From Cytobacillus depressus (lineage in GTDB: Bacteria > Bacillota > Bacilli > Bacillales > Cytobacillaceae), in contig NZ_WBOS01000026.1 in assembly GCF_008923245.1 (NCBI RefSeq), positions 1 through 42,479 on the forward strand: 42,479 nucleotides of DNA. Direction: 5' to 3'. Shown here piece after piece: positions 7,042-16,194 of the stretch; within the stretch, counting starts at the first letter, position 1; each line of letters starts with the position of its first letter. Made by a program: the position numbers and the translations under genes. The notes beneath the pieces were generated by a model. It searched no databases and was not told the DNA's origin. It was given only the letters and a program-made list of their open reading frames with translations.

Positions 7042-8262
7042 TTAAAGCTGTCCAGATACTACTTTTCCTTTAAAAATAACCGCCTCGCGCTTTGGCGTCC
7101 TTGCTACTGCTTCTGCTGAACATAATGCATTGACAAGAACAAGGCTTGCTTCGTCTCCTTGGAGCGGCCAAGAAACTTCTCCATCCTTCGTTAAAGGTGT
7201 CGGACCACCTGTAGCCCATTTTAATGACTGTGCTAAAGAGCGCTCATCGCTTTTCCTATAAAGTTCACCGTAACGTGTTACCTTTTCTAATACATCCCCT
7301 GTTCCATATGGTCCCCAGGAATCATAGAATCCGTCGCATCCTAAGTAGACATTTACTCCCTTGCGATCTAGCAAATCAATTGGCGGAAGGGTTCTTGTAA
7401 TCGGGATGGTAGACATGATTGACATACCCAGCCCGCTTAATTTATCAGCAATTTCTTCCTGCTGCGGCACCGGCACTTCTCCTAGGCTAAAGGCGTGGCT
7501 AACAGCAGCCCGATTATGCCATTTTGCCTCTTCCACCATTTCCGCAAATTTATCAACCGTATAATAGCCAACATGTCCGTTATCATGTAAATGGATATCA
7601 ATATCTGCATCAAATTCAGTAGCAAGATTCATTACTTCATAGAGTGATTTTTCGATGTTGCGGTCAATTCCTGCTGGGTCCAGTCCGCCGACAAGGTTTG
7701 CTCCCGATCTCATTGCTTCTTTCATCAGTGAAATCACATTTTCTCTTAATAAACCATGCTGTGGGAAAGCTACGATCTCATAAGTCAGCTTATCAGAGTA
7801 ATCCTCTAGAGCCGCTTTTACTCCCTCTAGGTTTTTCAACCCTATATAAGGATCGATATTCACATGCGTACGGATATGTGTGGATCCGTGAGAAAGAAGC
7901 AATTCAATCATACTGCTTGCTCGCTGTTTAGCTGTTGGCGCTAATTCCTCAAGCTCCATCGCTTCTAAACGCAACCGTTCTTCCAAATTTTTTGCCGGGA
8001 TTGGCGCCTTCCAATCAAGAGAAAGATAGGTTTTATCTAAATGGTTGTGCATTTCTTTAAATGTTGGTAATGCTAAAAAACCTTTTCCATCAATTGCTTT
8101 TTCACCTAGTGAAATGGCAAAGCTACTACTCTGCTTCTCTATAATTTTACCATCCTCGATTTTCAAATGAAAAAGCTCTGATTTTGTTTCATATACTCCT
8201 TTTTCATCCTGTATATATCCAGTTTCTAATCTTACATTTGTTATCCAATATGGAGTGGTCAT
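7042..8262 (-). CDS. amidohydrolase, cytosine deaminase-like
   Basis: The product has 406 residues and no signal peptide, so it is cytosolic. Visible motifs in order: HNHLDKTY (H-x-H metal site, about residue 72), THIRTHVNID, EIVAFPQHGLL, VGGLDPAGIDRNIEKSL, DIHLHDNGH, SHAFSLG and CDGFYDSWGPYGTGD. These line up with the cytosine deaminase branch of the amidohydrolase superfamily (HxH, two further His, a late Asp), known to hydrolyse C-N bonds in cyclic or acyclic amides and imines. The His usually found before the late Asp is Cys here. The gene starts 15 bases after its paralogue 8278-9516 and is the last gene of the operon. The substrate is unknown, presumably one delivered by the adjacent transporter. 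Confidence 0.8.
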   Translation of the reverse strand: MTTPYWITNVRLETGYIQDEKGVYETKSELFHLKIEDGKIIEKQSSSFAISLGEKAIDGKGFLALPTFKEMHNHLDKTYLSLDWKAPIPAKNLEERLRLEAMELEELAPTAKQRASSMIELLLSHGSTHIRTHVNIDPYIGLKNLEGVKAALEDYSDKLTYEIVAFPQHGLLRENVISLMKEAMRSGANLVGGLDPAGIDRNIEKSLYEVMNLATEFDADIDIHLHDNGHVGYYTVDKFAEMVEEAKWHNRAAVSHAFSLGEVPVPQQEEIADKLSGLGMSIMSTIPITRTLPPIDLLDRKGVNVYLGCDGFYDSWGPYGTGDVLEKVTRYGELYRKSDERSLAQSLKWATGGPTPLTKDGEVSWPLQGDEASLVLVNALCSAEAVARTPKREAVIFKGKVVSGQL

Positions 8263-8277
8263 TCTTTCATTCCTCCT

Positions 8278-9516
8278 TTATACTTGCACCGGATTTGATT
8301 CTGTTAACTTACTTTCAACTTTTTTGCCTTTGAAAAATAATGATTCCACTGAAGCTCTTCTTGCTACTGCTTCAGCTGAACAGGATGCGTTTACGAGCAT
8401 CATGGTTGCATCATCGCCCACCTTCGGCCAGACACGCTCCCCGTTTTCATTAAGCGGTGTTACACCGCCTGTACCATATTTTAAAGTAGTAGATAAGGAA
8501 TATTCATCAGACAATCGGAATCTTTCTGCAAGGGTCCCCAGCTTTTGAATCGTATTTCCTGTACCAAAAGGCGACCAGTGATCCGTAATGCTGTCATGTC
8601 CAACGGAAACATTAATACCTAACTTATCAAGAGTAGGAATTGGAATGGTGGCACGATTAACCGGAACGGTAGTGCTGACATCAATCTCCTGTTCTTTTAG
8701 AATAGCCGCCATTTCAGTGAGTGCTTCCCCTTGTATATCACCTAATGCAATCCCATGGCTGATGGTTGCTTTACCTTTAAGGCCAGCTTCTTTCGTATAA
8801 TGTGCCATTCTTTCAAAAGTAAATGCTCCTAAAGTATTGGGATCATGTAAATGAATATCGACACCTTTATTATTTTCAGCGGCAATTTCAAAGATCGTGC
8901 ATAAAGATTTTTCGATGTTACGATCCACTGTTGCTGGGTCAACACCGCCAACTAATGTTGCCCCATTTTTCATCGCATCACGAATTAGCTGGACAGAGTC
9001 ACTTTTTAACAAGCCATGCTGTGGAAAGGCAACGATTTCATATGTAAGAACATCCTCGTATTTTTTCAAGGCGTTCACCGTTGCCTCTAGATTTTTTAGA
9101 CCTATCACTGGATCGACATTACAATGGGTGCGAATATGGGTGTGACCATTTTTCAAATACAATTCAATCATTTTTTCTGCACGCTCTTGGGCCGTTGGCA
9201 GCAGCTTCGGAAGCAATTCCTTTTCCTCTTCTAATCTAGTAAATATACCTTTTGTAAGTGGAGTACATGCCTTCCATGGACCCCCGTAATAGGTTTTATC
9301 GATATGAATATGCATATCTCGTAAAGACGGAAGAAGAAGCTGATTACTGGCATCAACCTGTTTCTCTTCTGTAATCGGAAAAACATGTGTTATTTCAGCA
9401 ATTTTTCCATCTTCAATTTTTAAGTGGCATATTTCTGTTTCGGTACCGGCAATTCGTTCGTTTTCGAATCTGAAACCTATTTCCAAACGAACATTCGTCA
9501 ACCAAAAAGTTGTCAT
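8278..9516 (-). CDS. amidohydrolase, cytosine deaminase-like (paralogue)
   Basis: The product has 412 residues and is clearly related along its whole length to 7042-8262 and 20069-21292. Motifs: MHIHIDKTYYGGPW, THIRTHCNVDPVIGLKNLE, EIVAFPQHGLLKSD, VGGVDPATVDRNIEKSL, DIHLHDPNT, SHGIALGD and VGHDSITDHWSPFGTGN. It keeps the full HxH, His, His, Asp set, including the His of GHDS, so it is the paralogue most like real cytosine deaminase. GGGAGGAATTTGA precedes the ATG. It lies downstream of the binding protein 9590-11167, from which a hairpin (9545-9576) separates it, and upstream of 7042-8262. It probably processes the imported compound in the cytosol. Confidence 0.8.
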   Translation of the reverse strand: MTTFWLTNVRLEIGFRFENERIAGTETEICHLKIEDGKIAEITHVFPITEEKQVDASNQLLLPSLRDMHIHIDKTYYGGPWKACTPLTKGIFTRLEEEKELLPKLLPTAQERAEKMIELYLKNGHTHIRTHCNVDPVIGLKNLEATVNALKKYEDVLTYEIVAFPQHGLLKSDSVQLIRDAMKNGATLVGGVDPATVDRNIEKSLCTIFEIAAENNKGVDIHLHDPNTLGAFTFERMAHYTKEAGLKGKATISHGIALGDIQGEALTEMAAILKEQEIDVSTTVPVNRATIPIPTLDKLGINVSVGHDSITDHWSPFGTGNTIQKLGTLAERFRLSDEYSLSTTLKYGTGGVTPLNENGERVWPKVGDDATMMLVNASCSAEAVARRASVESLFFKGKKVESKLTESNPVQV

Positions 9517-9544
9517 TCAAATTCCTCCCTATTTTTTAAAATTA

Positions 9545-9576
9545 GGAAAAGTACTTTTTGGCAAAAGTACTTTTCC
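9545..9576 (-). promoter_or_regulatory. intercistronic hairpin after the binding-protein gene
   Basis: GGAAAAGTACTTTT and AAAAGTACTTTTCC form a 14-bp stem with a TGGC loop. It lies between the stop of the binding protein and the start of the next amidohydrolase. Such hairpins commonly stabilise or attenuate binding-protein mRNA so that this protein is made in excess; this role is inferred. Confidence 0.65.
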
Positions 9577-9589
9577 AGATTTGTTATCT

Positions 9590-11167
9590 TTACTTAATTA
9601 CTACATCGTCAATCATAAGATAGTTAGCTGCATTCAGCCAAAAACCACTAACGTTTTTACTATGGGCTGCCATATGCTCGTAGTTGCGAATTGGAATATA
9701 TACAGCATCGTCAATCTCCATTTGCATGACTTCTTCATAAAGATTTAAACGTTTTGCTTCATTTGTTTCTTTACGTGCAGCTTCAATCTTTTGATCTACA
9801 TCTGGGTTACTATAATAGAAATGATTTCCTGCAGGACCCTGGGATGCAGTATGGAATAAATTATACTGATTGTAGTCTCCATCACCTGTCGCATTACCCC
9901 AACCGCCGATAAATAAATCATGCTCACCTTTATTTATCATTTCAATATAAGCTCCATATTCCATTACTTGAATTTTTACATTCACGCCAATACCTTTTAA
10001 CTGAGATTGAATAACTTCAGCCATGTTAATCCGTTCTTTACGGTCATTTGTTAACAATGTAAGCTCAAGACCGCTTTCATAGCCCACTTCCTTCAATAAC
10101 TTCTTCGCTTCATTTAAATCATAGTCATATGGTTTTACCTTATCACTATGTCCATACACCTTAGGACTCATTGCTACATTTGCAAGAGTTCCGACATTAT
10201 TGTACACACCTTTAATAATTGCTTCTCTTTCAATCGCGTGGCTGATTGCTCTACGTACTTTTACATCATCAAACGGTTTTTTCTTTGTGTTAAAACCAAC
10301 ATATTCAACAGCTAGTCCCTCTGTACGATATAGACCCATAGTATCGGACGCTTCAATTCGCTCAAGTTCAGTAACAGGGACTTGGTCATTAATATGTGCT
10401 TCCCCTGTTTCAATCATTGCAAGGCGTGTTGTATCCTCAGGTACTACCTTAAATACGACACGATCAATATTAGGCTTCTTACCCCAATAGTTTTCATTTT
10501 TCTTTAATGATATTTCTTGACCGCTCTTCCATTCTTCAAATACAAATGGACCAGTGCCAACAGGGTGCTCAGTTAATTTCCCAGGATTTTCAGTTAAGGC
10601 TTTTGGACTGATAATACTTCCTTCCTGACTTGCCAAAATTGATAAAAGTGGTGCATAAGGGTAGGAAAGTAATAATTGGACTGTGTGATCATCTACTACT
10701 TTTACTTCCGTAATCATTGCAAACTTTTCACGCTGCGGTGATCCGGTATTTGGATCCAATAAACGATCAAATGTTACTTTAACTGCTTCAGCGTTAAATG
10801 GTGTTCCGTCATGGAAAGTTACGTCATCTCTTAATTTAAATTCCCAGGTTGTATCATTCACTACATTCCACTCTTTTGCTAATAGCGGCTGAATCTTAAA
10901 ATCCTTATCCGGTACAACTAATCCCTGATAAACTTTTTGATAAATAATATTTGCTGATGGTATATCTGTAATAAAATGCGGATCTAATTTGGTTGCGTCA
11001 GATAGTCGAACTACGGTTAATGTACCACCTTGTTTCGTACCTCCTTTTTTGCTTGCTTCTTCATTAGAAGAATTTGATTTTGTCGAACATGCTTGAGCAA
11101 CCATTAGCATTAAACCTATTAATAATAATAGAATGCCATTTTTGATGGATCGTCTCTTTCTCTCCAT
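9590..11167 (-). CDS. ABC transporter substrate-binding lipoprotein, oligopeptide type
   Basis: The product has 525 residues. A lipoprotein signal ends with the lipobox around Cys27 (MVAQAC). The mature protein has the SBP_bac_5 signatures GGTLTVVRLSDATKLDPHF, LAKEWNVVNDTTWEFKLRDD, VTFHDGTPFNAEAVKVTFDR and PVGTGPFVFEEWK. It is anchored outside the membrane and delivers peptides or similar solutes to the permeases at 11458-13296, encoded divergently 290 bases away. It is related to the two other binding proteins in the window but less close to them than they are to each other. Confidence 0.9.
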   Translation of the reverse strand: MERKRRSIKNGILLLLIGLMLMVAQACSTKSNSSNEEASKKGGTKQGGTLTVVRLSDATKLDPHFITDIPSANIIYQKVYQGLVVPDKDFKIQPLLAKEWNVVNDTTWEFKLRDDVTFHDGTPFNAEAVKVTFDRLLDPNTGSPQREKFAMITEVKVVDDHTVQLLLSYPYAPLLSILASQEGSIISPKALTENPGKLTEHPVGTGPFVFEEWKSGQEISLKKNENYWGKKPNIDRVVFKVVPEDTTRLAMIETGEAHINDQVPVTELERIEASDTMGLYRTEGLAVEYVGFNTKKKPFDDVKVRRAISHAIEREAIIKGVYNNVGTLANVAMSPKVYGHSDKVKPYDYDLNEAKKLLKEVGYESGLELTLLTNDRKERINMAEVIQSQLKGIGVNVKIQVMEYGAYIEMINKGEHDLFIGGWGNATGDGDYNQYNLFHTASQGPAGNHFYYSNPDVDQKIEAARKETNEAKRLNLYEEVMQMEIDDAVYIPIRNYEHMAAHSKNVSGFWLNAANYLMIDDVVIK

Positions 11168-11250
11168 TTTTGCCTCTCCTTCGTTTATTATATATAAAAT
11201 TCTGAATTCGGAAGGATGATTTTCACGATTCCTTCGAAATCCTTACCTGC

Positions 11251-11350
11251 ATTATAGAAGATGATTCTCTGGAATATTTACAGAATATATACTGAAATTT
11301 TAACTATTTTGACAAACAATTTGAAAAATATTTACTTTCATATAATTTTT
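11251..11350 (-). promoter_or_regulatory. promoter and candidate activator boxes for the 11167-7042 operon
   Basis: On the minus strand a TATAAT box (11251-11256) is preceded by GTAAATATTCC and, further up, GAAAGTAAATATTTTTC (around 11320-11345). The GTAAATATT and AAAGTAA pieces recur upstream of the other minus-strand units (19925, 22979, 26089). The same 290-base gap must also hold the promoter of the plus-strand permease operon, which I cannot place with confidence. Confidence 0.45.
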
Positions 11351-11457
11351 GATAATTTTGTACATAATCCACAAAAAAATAATCGATTTTTAAAGGAGGA
11401 ATATTACAGCTAGAAATTTCAGCTTTCAGCTAAATAAAAAAATAAGGAGGGTTTTAC

Positions 11458-12360
11458 ATGACACTTGAAGCAAAAACAGAACAACCAGTTGTGGTCAAAC
11501 AGACAATGAATCATCCGCAAGATTCTAAACTTAAAGATTTTTTATCTATTTTAATGATGAATAAAGCAGCAATGGTCGGTGCCATCATCATTCTTTTCTA
11601 TATTTTTGTTGCACTCTTCGCACCCTTACTTGCTCCTTATGATCCTTATGAAATTAAATTAGAAAATAAATTATTACCTCCATCGGCAGATCACTGGATG
11701 GGAACAGATGATAAAGGAAGAGATATTTTAAGCCGGATACTATATGGTTCCAGACTTTCAATGGGTATTGGAATCACCGCGGTAATCTTTGGTGCATTTT
11801 TTGGTATTATTTTTGGACTGATTGCAGGCTATTATGGAAAATGGATTGATTCTACCATTATGAGAATCATGGATATCCTGCTTGCATTTCCAGGAATATT
11901 ACTAGCTTTGGCAATCATTAGTGCACTTGGACCAGGTTTAATAAATGTAACGATCGCTGTAGGTGCATACTCGATTCCGTTATTTGCCCGAATTGTTCGC
12001 GGCTCAACCTTAGAGGTAAAGCGCCTTGAGTACATTGACGCCATCCGGTCACTAGGAGCGAATGATTTAACGATTATTTTTAAACATATCTTACCGAATA
12101 TACTTTCACCGATTATAGTACAAGGAACATTAAGACTTGCAACCGTCATTCTCTCAGCCGCTGGTCTATCCTTTCTTGGTCTTGGTGCCCAGCCCCCTTC
12201 TCCAGAATGGGGAACGATGTTAAGCAGCGGCAGGGATTTCTTATTCTCTGCACCATATATCGCTATTTTTCCAGGGTTGGCAATTTCTATACTAGTTTTA
12301 GGTTTTAATATTTTTGGTGATGGATTACGTGATGCATTTGATCCTAGAATGAAGAAATAG
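11458..12360 (+). CDS. ABC transporter permease, DppC/OppC type
   Basis: The product has 300 residues. An N-terminal OppC-type segment (about 30-80) with one membrane helix is followed by MGTDDKGRDILSRILYGSRLS and a five-helix binding-protein-dependent permease domain. The cytoplasmic EAA loop is seen at EYIDAIRSLGANDLTIIFKHILPNILSPI. AAGGAGGGTTTTAC precedes the ATG. It is the first gene of the permease-ATPase operon 11458-15324. With the next gene it forms the membrane channel. Confidence 0.9.
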   Translation: MTLEAKTEQPVVVKQTMNHPQDSKLKDFLSILMMNKAAMVGAIIILFYIFVALFAPLLAPYDPYEIKLENKLLPPSADHWMGTDDKGRDILSRILYGSRLSMGIGITAVIFGAFFGIIFGLIAGYYGKWIDSTIMRIMDILLAFPGILLALAIISALGPGLINVTIAVGAYSIPLFARIVRGSTLEVKRLEYIDAIRSLGANDLTIIFKHILPNILSPIIVQGTLRLATVILSAAGLSFLGLGAQPPSPEWGTMLSSGRDFLFSAPYIAIFPGLAISILVLGFNIFGDGLRDAFDPRMKK

Positions 12361-12366
12361 AGGAGG

Positions 12367-13296
12367 TTGACCAACATGTTAATGTTTATATTACGCCGTT
12401 TAATGCAAACCATTCCGGTAGTGATCGGGGTAACGTTTGTTGTGTTCTTTATAATGCAGCTTGTTCCGGGGGATCCTGCTGTATTGCTTGCCGGTGAAGG
12501 AGCTTCAAAAGAAACGATTGCAGCCATTAGGGAGCAATTAGGTTTAAATAGACCACTATTCGTACAATATTTTGATTACTTGATGAACGTTTTTCGCGGA
12601 GATTTCGGAGTTTCTCTTAAAAATAGCCAGCCAGTCCTTGACGAAGTATTAGTAAGATTACCAATCACAATGGAACTTGCGTTTTTTAGTATCATTATTA
12701 CCATCGTTTTAGGGATGGCAGCCGGTATCATTTCTGCCATTAAACCTTATTCCCTTACCGACACAGCGGTTATGATTGTTGCTTTATTAGGGATTTCATT
12801 ACCAAGCTTTTGGTTTGGTTTAATGTTGATGTATTTCTTCTCTGTAAAACTGCAAATCCTTCCTGTTGCCGGCTGGGATAGCATCCTTCATACTATCCTT
12901 CCAGCTCTAACATTAGGTGCGGGCGGAGCGGCTATTGTAGCCCGTATGACGAGATCAAGTATGCTGGAAGTTATTCGTCAGGATTATATCCGAACAGCAC
13001 GTGCTAAAGGATTGCGTGAACGAGTTATTATTTATAAGCATGGATTGCGTAATGCATTAATTCCAGTTATTACAGTGGTTGGATTACAGTTCGGAGCTTT
13101 ACTTGGCGGGACGGTTCTAGTTGAATCCATCTTTGCTATTAATGGACTAGGAAGAATGATTGTTGACTCCATTCGAATGCGGGATTTACCAATGGTTCAA
13201 GGCGGAGTATTAGTTGCCTCTCTCGTTTTCGTAGTCGTGAATTTGCTTGTCGATGTACTATATCGATTCTTTAATAAACGGATTGAATTAAATTAA
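12367..13296 (+). CDS. ABC transporter permease, DppB/OppB type
   Basis: The product has 309 residues and about six membrane helices. It opens with the typical LMFILRRLMQTIPVVIGVTF and VFFIMQLVPGDPA block, has LREQLGLNRPL-like sequence (IREQLGLNRPLFVQYFDYL), and carries the EAA loop RQDYIRTARAKGLRERVIIYKHGLRNALIPV. It starts six bases after the previous stop, with GAGGAGGTTGACCAAC as its ribosome binding site. The order C before B is the reverse of the common dppBCDF order. Confidence 0.9.
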   Translation: MTNMLMFILRRLMQTIPVVIGVTFVVFFIMQLVPGDPAVLLAGEGASKETIAAIREQLGLNRPLFVQYFDYLMNVFRGDFGVSLKNSQPVLDEVLVRLPITMELAFFSIIITIVLGMAAGIISAIKPYSLTDTAVMIVALLGISLPSFWFGLMLMYFFSVKLQILPVAGWDSILHTILPALTLGAGGAAIVARMTRSSMLEVIRQDYIRTARAKGLRERVIIYKHGLRNALIPVITVVGLQFGALLGGTVLVESIFAINGLGRMIVDSIRMRDLPMVQGGVLVASLVFVVVNLLVDVLYRFFNKRIELN

Positions 13297-13306
13297 CAGG
13301 TGGTGA

Positions 13307-14332
13307 ATGAGTATGACTGAGAAAAACAAACCGATTTTAGAGGTAAAAGGCTTAAAAACACATTTCTATACAAAGCGCGGAGTGAGTAAGGCCGTTGATG
13401 GCATCGATTTTAGTTTGTATAAAGGGGAAACCTTAGGAATTGTTGGTGAATCCGGTTGTGGTAAAAGTATGACATCCCTTTCCATTCTGCGTTTAATCCC
13501 CTCCCCTCCTGGTAAAATTGCGGGCGGACAGGTCCTTTTTAAAGGTAAAGATTTAGTGGCGATGTCCGAGGATGAAATGAGAAAAATTCGTGGAAATGAA
13601 ATCTCAATGATTTTCCAAGAACCGATGACATCATTGAATCCCGTTATTCCGGTTGGAGAACAAATTGCAGAAGCGTTGAGATTGCATCAAAAAATGGGAC
13701 GTAAAGCAGCGTGGGAAAAGGCAGTCGAAATGCTTATGCTTGTCGGTATCCCTTCTCCCGAAAAAAGAGCAAAACAAGAGCCTTTCCAATTAAGCGGCGG
13801 AATGCGTCAGCGTGTCATGATTGCGATGGCACTTGCTTGTACCCCAGAGGTATTAATCGCTGACGAACCAACAACAGCATTGGATGTTACCATCCAAGCA
13901 CAAATACTTGAATTGATAAAAGACTTGCAAAACAAATTAGGTATGGGCGTAATTATGATTACTCATGACTTAGGTGTTGTTGCTGAAACTTGTGATACGG
14001 TAGCGGTGATGTATGCAGGTAATATTATTGAACATGCATCAACAAAGAAGATTTTTGCCAATCCAAGACATCCTTATACACAAGGTTTGCTAGATTCACT
14101 TCCAAAGATTCATGAGGATAAGGAAGAATTACAAACGATTGAAGGCAGTGTTCCAAGTCCATACAATATGCCTGCTGGCTGCCGATTTGCTTCAAGATGC
14201 CCATATCAGCAACCGATTTGTCATCAACAGCAGCCAGAGCTTATTGAGCAGAATGATGGTGTAAAGGTTCGTTGCTGGATGTATACAGATAAATGGGCAG
14301 ATAAAGTTGTAAAAGAGGAGGCTGTAAAATAA
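13307..14332 (+). CDS. oligopeptide ABC transporter ATPase, DppD/OppD type
   Basis: The product has 341 residues. Walker A is GESGCGKS, the signature LSGGMRQRV, Walker B VLIADEPTTALD, the switch HDL. The C-terminal oligo/dipeptide extension has a Cys cluster (CRFASRCPYQQPIC ... RCWMYTD), as found in this ATPase class. Two ATGs lie close together (13307 and 13313); the second has the better distance to AGGTGG and may be the true start. It energises the channel formed by the two permeases together with the next gene. Confidence 0.9.
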   Translation: MSMTEKNKPILEVKGLKTHFYTKRGVSKAVDGIDFSLYKGETLGIVGESGCGKSMTSLSILRLIPSPPGKIAGGQVLFKGKDLVAMSEDEMRKIRGNEISMIFQEPMTSLNPVIPVGEQIAEALRLHQKMGRKAAWEKAVEMLMLVGIPSPEKRAKQEPFQLSGGMRQRVMIAMALACTPEVLIADEPTTALDVTIQAQILELIKDLQNKLGMGVIMITHDLGVVAETCDTVAVMYAGNIIEHASTKKIFANPRHPYTQGLLDSLPKIHEDKEELQTIEGSVPSPYNMPAGCRFASRCPYQQPICHQQQPELIEQNDGVKVRCWMYTDKWADKVVKEEAVK

Positions 14333-15324
14333 TGCAGGCTACAGCAGATAAGAAGGTTTTATTACAAGTAGACCATTTAAAGCAATATTTCCCTGTAAAA
14401 ACAGACTCCATTTTTAAGCCAAAAGCTTATGTAAAAGCAGTAGACGACATTTCCTTCCATCTATATGAAGGTGAGACCTTAAGTATCGTAGGTGAATCAG
14501 GTTGCGGAAAATCCACTACAGGACGCGCGATTCTAAGACTTGATGAACCTACAGAAGGGAAGGTTTATTATTCAGGGAAAGACATCTTAGGTTTCAATAA
14601 AAAAGAAATGAGAAAGCTTAGAGGAGATTTACAGGTAATTTTTCAGGATCCATTCGCTTCACTTAACCCGCGGCAAACAGTAAAGCAAATTCTAAATGAA
14701 GCCATGGCCATCCAAGATGTAGTGAGAAAGCCAAAAAGAATGGATCGAATGCTTGAATTACTAGGCTATGTCGGTCTGCCGCCAGAAGCTCTTGACCGCT
14801 ACCCTCATGAATTCAGCGGCGGCCAGCGTCAACGGATTGGAATTGCCAGAGCCCTTGCGGTTAATCCAAAATTAATTATTTGCGATGAAGCGGTTTCGGC
14901 CTTGGATGTATCCATCCAGGCACAAATCCTGAATCTATTAAAGAAACTGCAAAATCAGTTTGGACTTACCTTTTTATTTATCTCTCACGATTTGAGTGTA
15001 GTAAGACATATTTCCAATCGGGTCATGGTTATGTATTTAGGGAAAGTCGTTGAGATTGCAGATAAAAAAGATTTATTTGATACTCCGCTTCACCCATATA
15101 CACGGGCATTGCTATCATCAATTCCTGTACCAAATCCGGATTTAAAACGGGAGCGCATCATATTAAAAGGAGATGTCCCCTCCCCTATTAATCCGCCAAG
15201 TGGCTGCCGATTCCATACCCGCTGTCCATTTGCTACAGAGAAATGTAAAATAGAGGAACCAGCTTTAAGAGAATTAGATACGAATCATTTAGTCAGCTGT
15301 CATTACGCTGAAAATTTTCAATAA
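14332..15324 (+). CDS. oligopeptide ABC transporter ATPase, DppF/OppF type
   Basis: The product has 330 residues. Walker A is GESGCGKSTTG, the signature FSGGQRQRIGIARAL, Walker B LIICDEAVSALD (Ala in place of the usual Pro), the switch SHDLSVV. It ends with the same Cys-bearing extension (CRFHTRCPFATEKC). The start overlaps the previous stop by one base (TAATG), implying coupled translation. It is the last gene of the transporter operon; a terminator follows at 15369. Confidence 0.9.
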   Translation: MQATADKKVLLQVDHLKQYFPVKTDSIFKPKAYVKAVDDISFHLYEGETLSIVGESGCGKSTTGRAILRLDEPTEGKVYYSGKDILGFNKKEMRKLRGDLQVIFQDPFASLNPRQTVKQILNEAMAIQDVVRKPKRMDRMLELLGYVGLPPEALDRYPHEFSGGQRQRIGIARALAVNPKLIICDEAVSALDVSIQAQILNLLKKLQNQFGLTFLFISHDLSVVRHISNRVMVMYLGKVVEIADKKDLFDTPLHPYTRALLSSIPVPNPDLKRERIILKGDVPSPINPPSGCRFHTRCPFATEKCKIEEPALRELDTNHLVSCHYAENFQ

Positions 15325-15368
15325 AAATTATTTACTAAAAATATGAAAATAATATAATATATTATATT

Positions 15369-15400
15369 AAAAAAGGGAGCAGCATCAACCTCCCTTTTTT
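15369..15400 (+). terminator. rho-independent terminator after the transporter operon
   Basis: AAAAAAGGGAG and CTCCCTTTTTT pair perfectly around a ten-base loop. Confidence 0.85.
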
Positions 15401-15426
15401 CTTCATCTAAAAGGAGAATCTCAGAT

Positions 15427-16176
15427 ATGCTAACAGTTGAAGCTTTCTCCCTAAATATCATGATTGCTGCACTTGCACCATTACTTGGAGCTTTTACATT
15501 ACTTTTTTTATTTATTTTTGAAAAGCGAATTGACCTGCTGGAAAAACAAACTCGGGAAATTGCTTTAGAAAGAGAACTGCAAACTGCACTTTACAATCAA
15601 TTAAATCAAGAAATTCAGCCTCATTTCTTTTTTAATACATTAAATTCAATATTAAGTTTAGCAAGGCTGGATCGAAAAGCGGAATTAATCCGCTCGATTG
15701 AAACTCTTTCAAAGCTGCTTAAATTCAAGTATCAAACTAATAATACATTTATTACCATTGATGAGGAAATAACCTATGTCAATTATTATTTAGAAATACA
15801 AAAAATCCGTTTCCGTGACAGGCTTCATTATGAATTATCAATTGATTCAAATGCAAACCAAGCGATTACCATCCCTTTTATTATTCAAACCTTTGTCGAA
15901 AATGCTTTTAAACATTCATTTGAAAAATATATTGGTGAAGCCTTTTTAAAAACAACTGTCGAAAAAAAGGAGAAGGAAATCCATATAACAGTGTGGAACA
16001 ATGCGATTGAAGGCCGTGAGGAACTGTCTCAGGAAAGAGGACTCGGTTTAGAAAACATTACAAAAAGGCTGGAGCTATTATTCCCTAATGGTAAAACATC
16101 TGTACAATTAATCAACTCGGACAATGGGACCAGCGTTTTAGCTATTTTTCCATTTATGCTGAATCCCGAAATTTAA
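15427..16176 (+). CDS. sensor histidine kinase, LytS/YesM type, without an input domain
   Basis: The product has 249 residues, well short of normal YesM kinases. It has one membrane helix (about residues 10-31), a short coiled-coil linker, then the His_kinase block IQPHFFFNTLNSILSLARLD with His66 as the likely phosphorylation site, the N-box FVENAFKHSF and the G-box RGLGLENITKRLELLF. No extracellular sensor domain is present, so the signal must come from a partner. It is the first gene of a three-gene operon with an AraC-type response regulator and a sodium:solute symporter; the symporter is the obvious candidate partner (inference). Confidence 0.85.
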   Translation: MLTVEAFSLNIMIAALAPLLGAFTLLFLFIFEKRIDLLEKQTREIALERELQTALYNQLNQEIQPHFFFNTLNSILSLARLDRKAELIRSIETLSKLLKFKYQTNNTFITIDEEITYVNYYLEIQKIRFRDRLHYELSIDSNANQAITIPFIIQTFVENAFKHSFEKYIGEAFLKTTVEKKEKEIHITVWNNAIEGREELSQERGLGLENITKRLELLFPNGKTSVQLINSDNGTSVLAIFPFMLNPEI

Positions 16177-16194
16177 GGAAGGTGGACATTTCTA

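Noticed and set aside
11832..12527. A 231-residue minus-strand protein
   Set aside because: It is antisense to two well-recognised permease genes and has no recognisable family.
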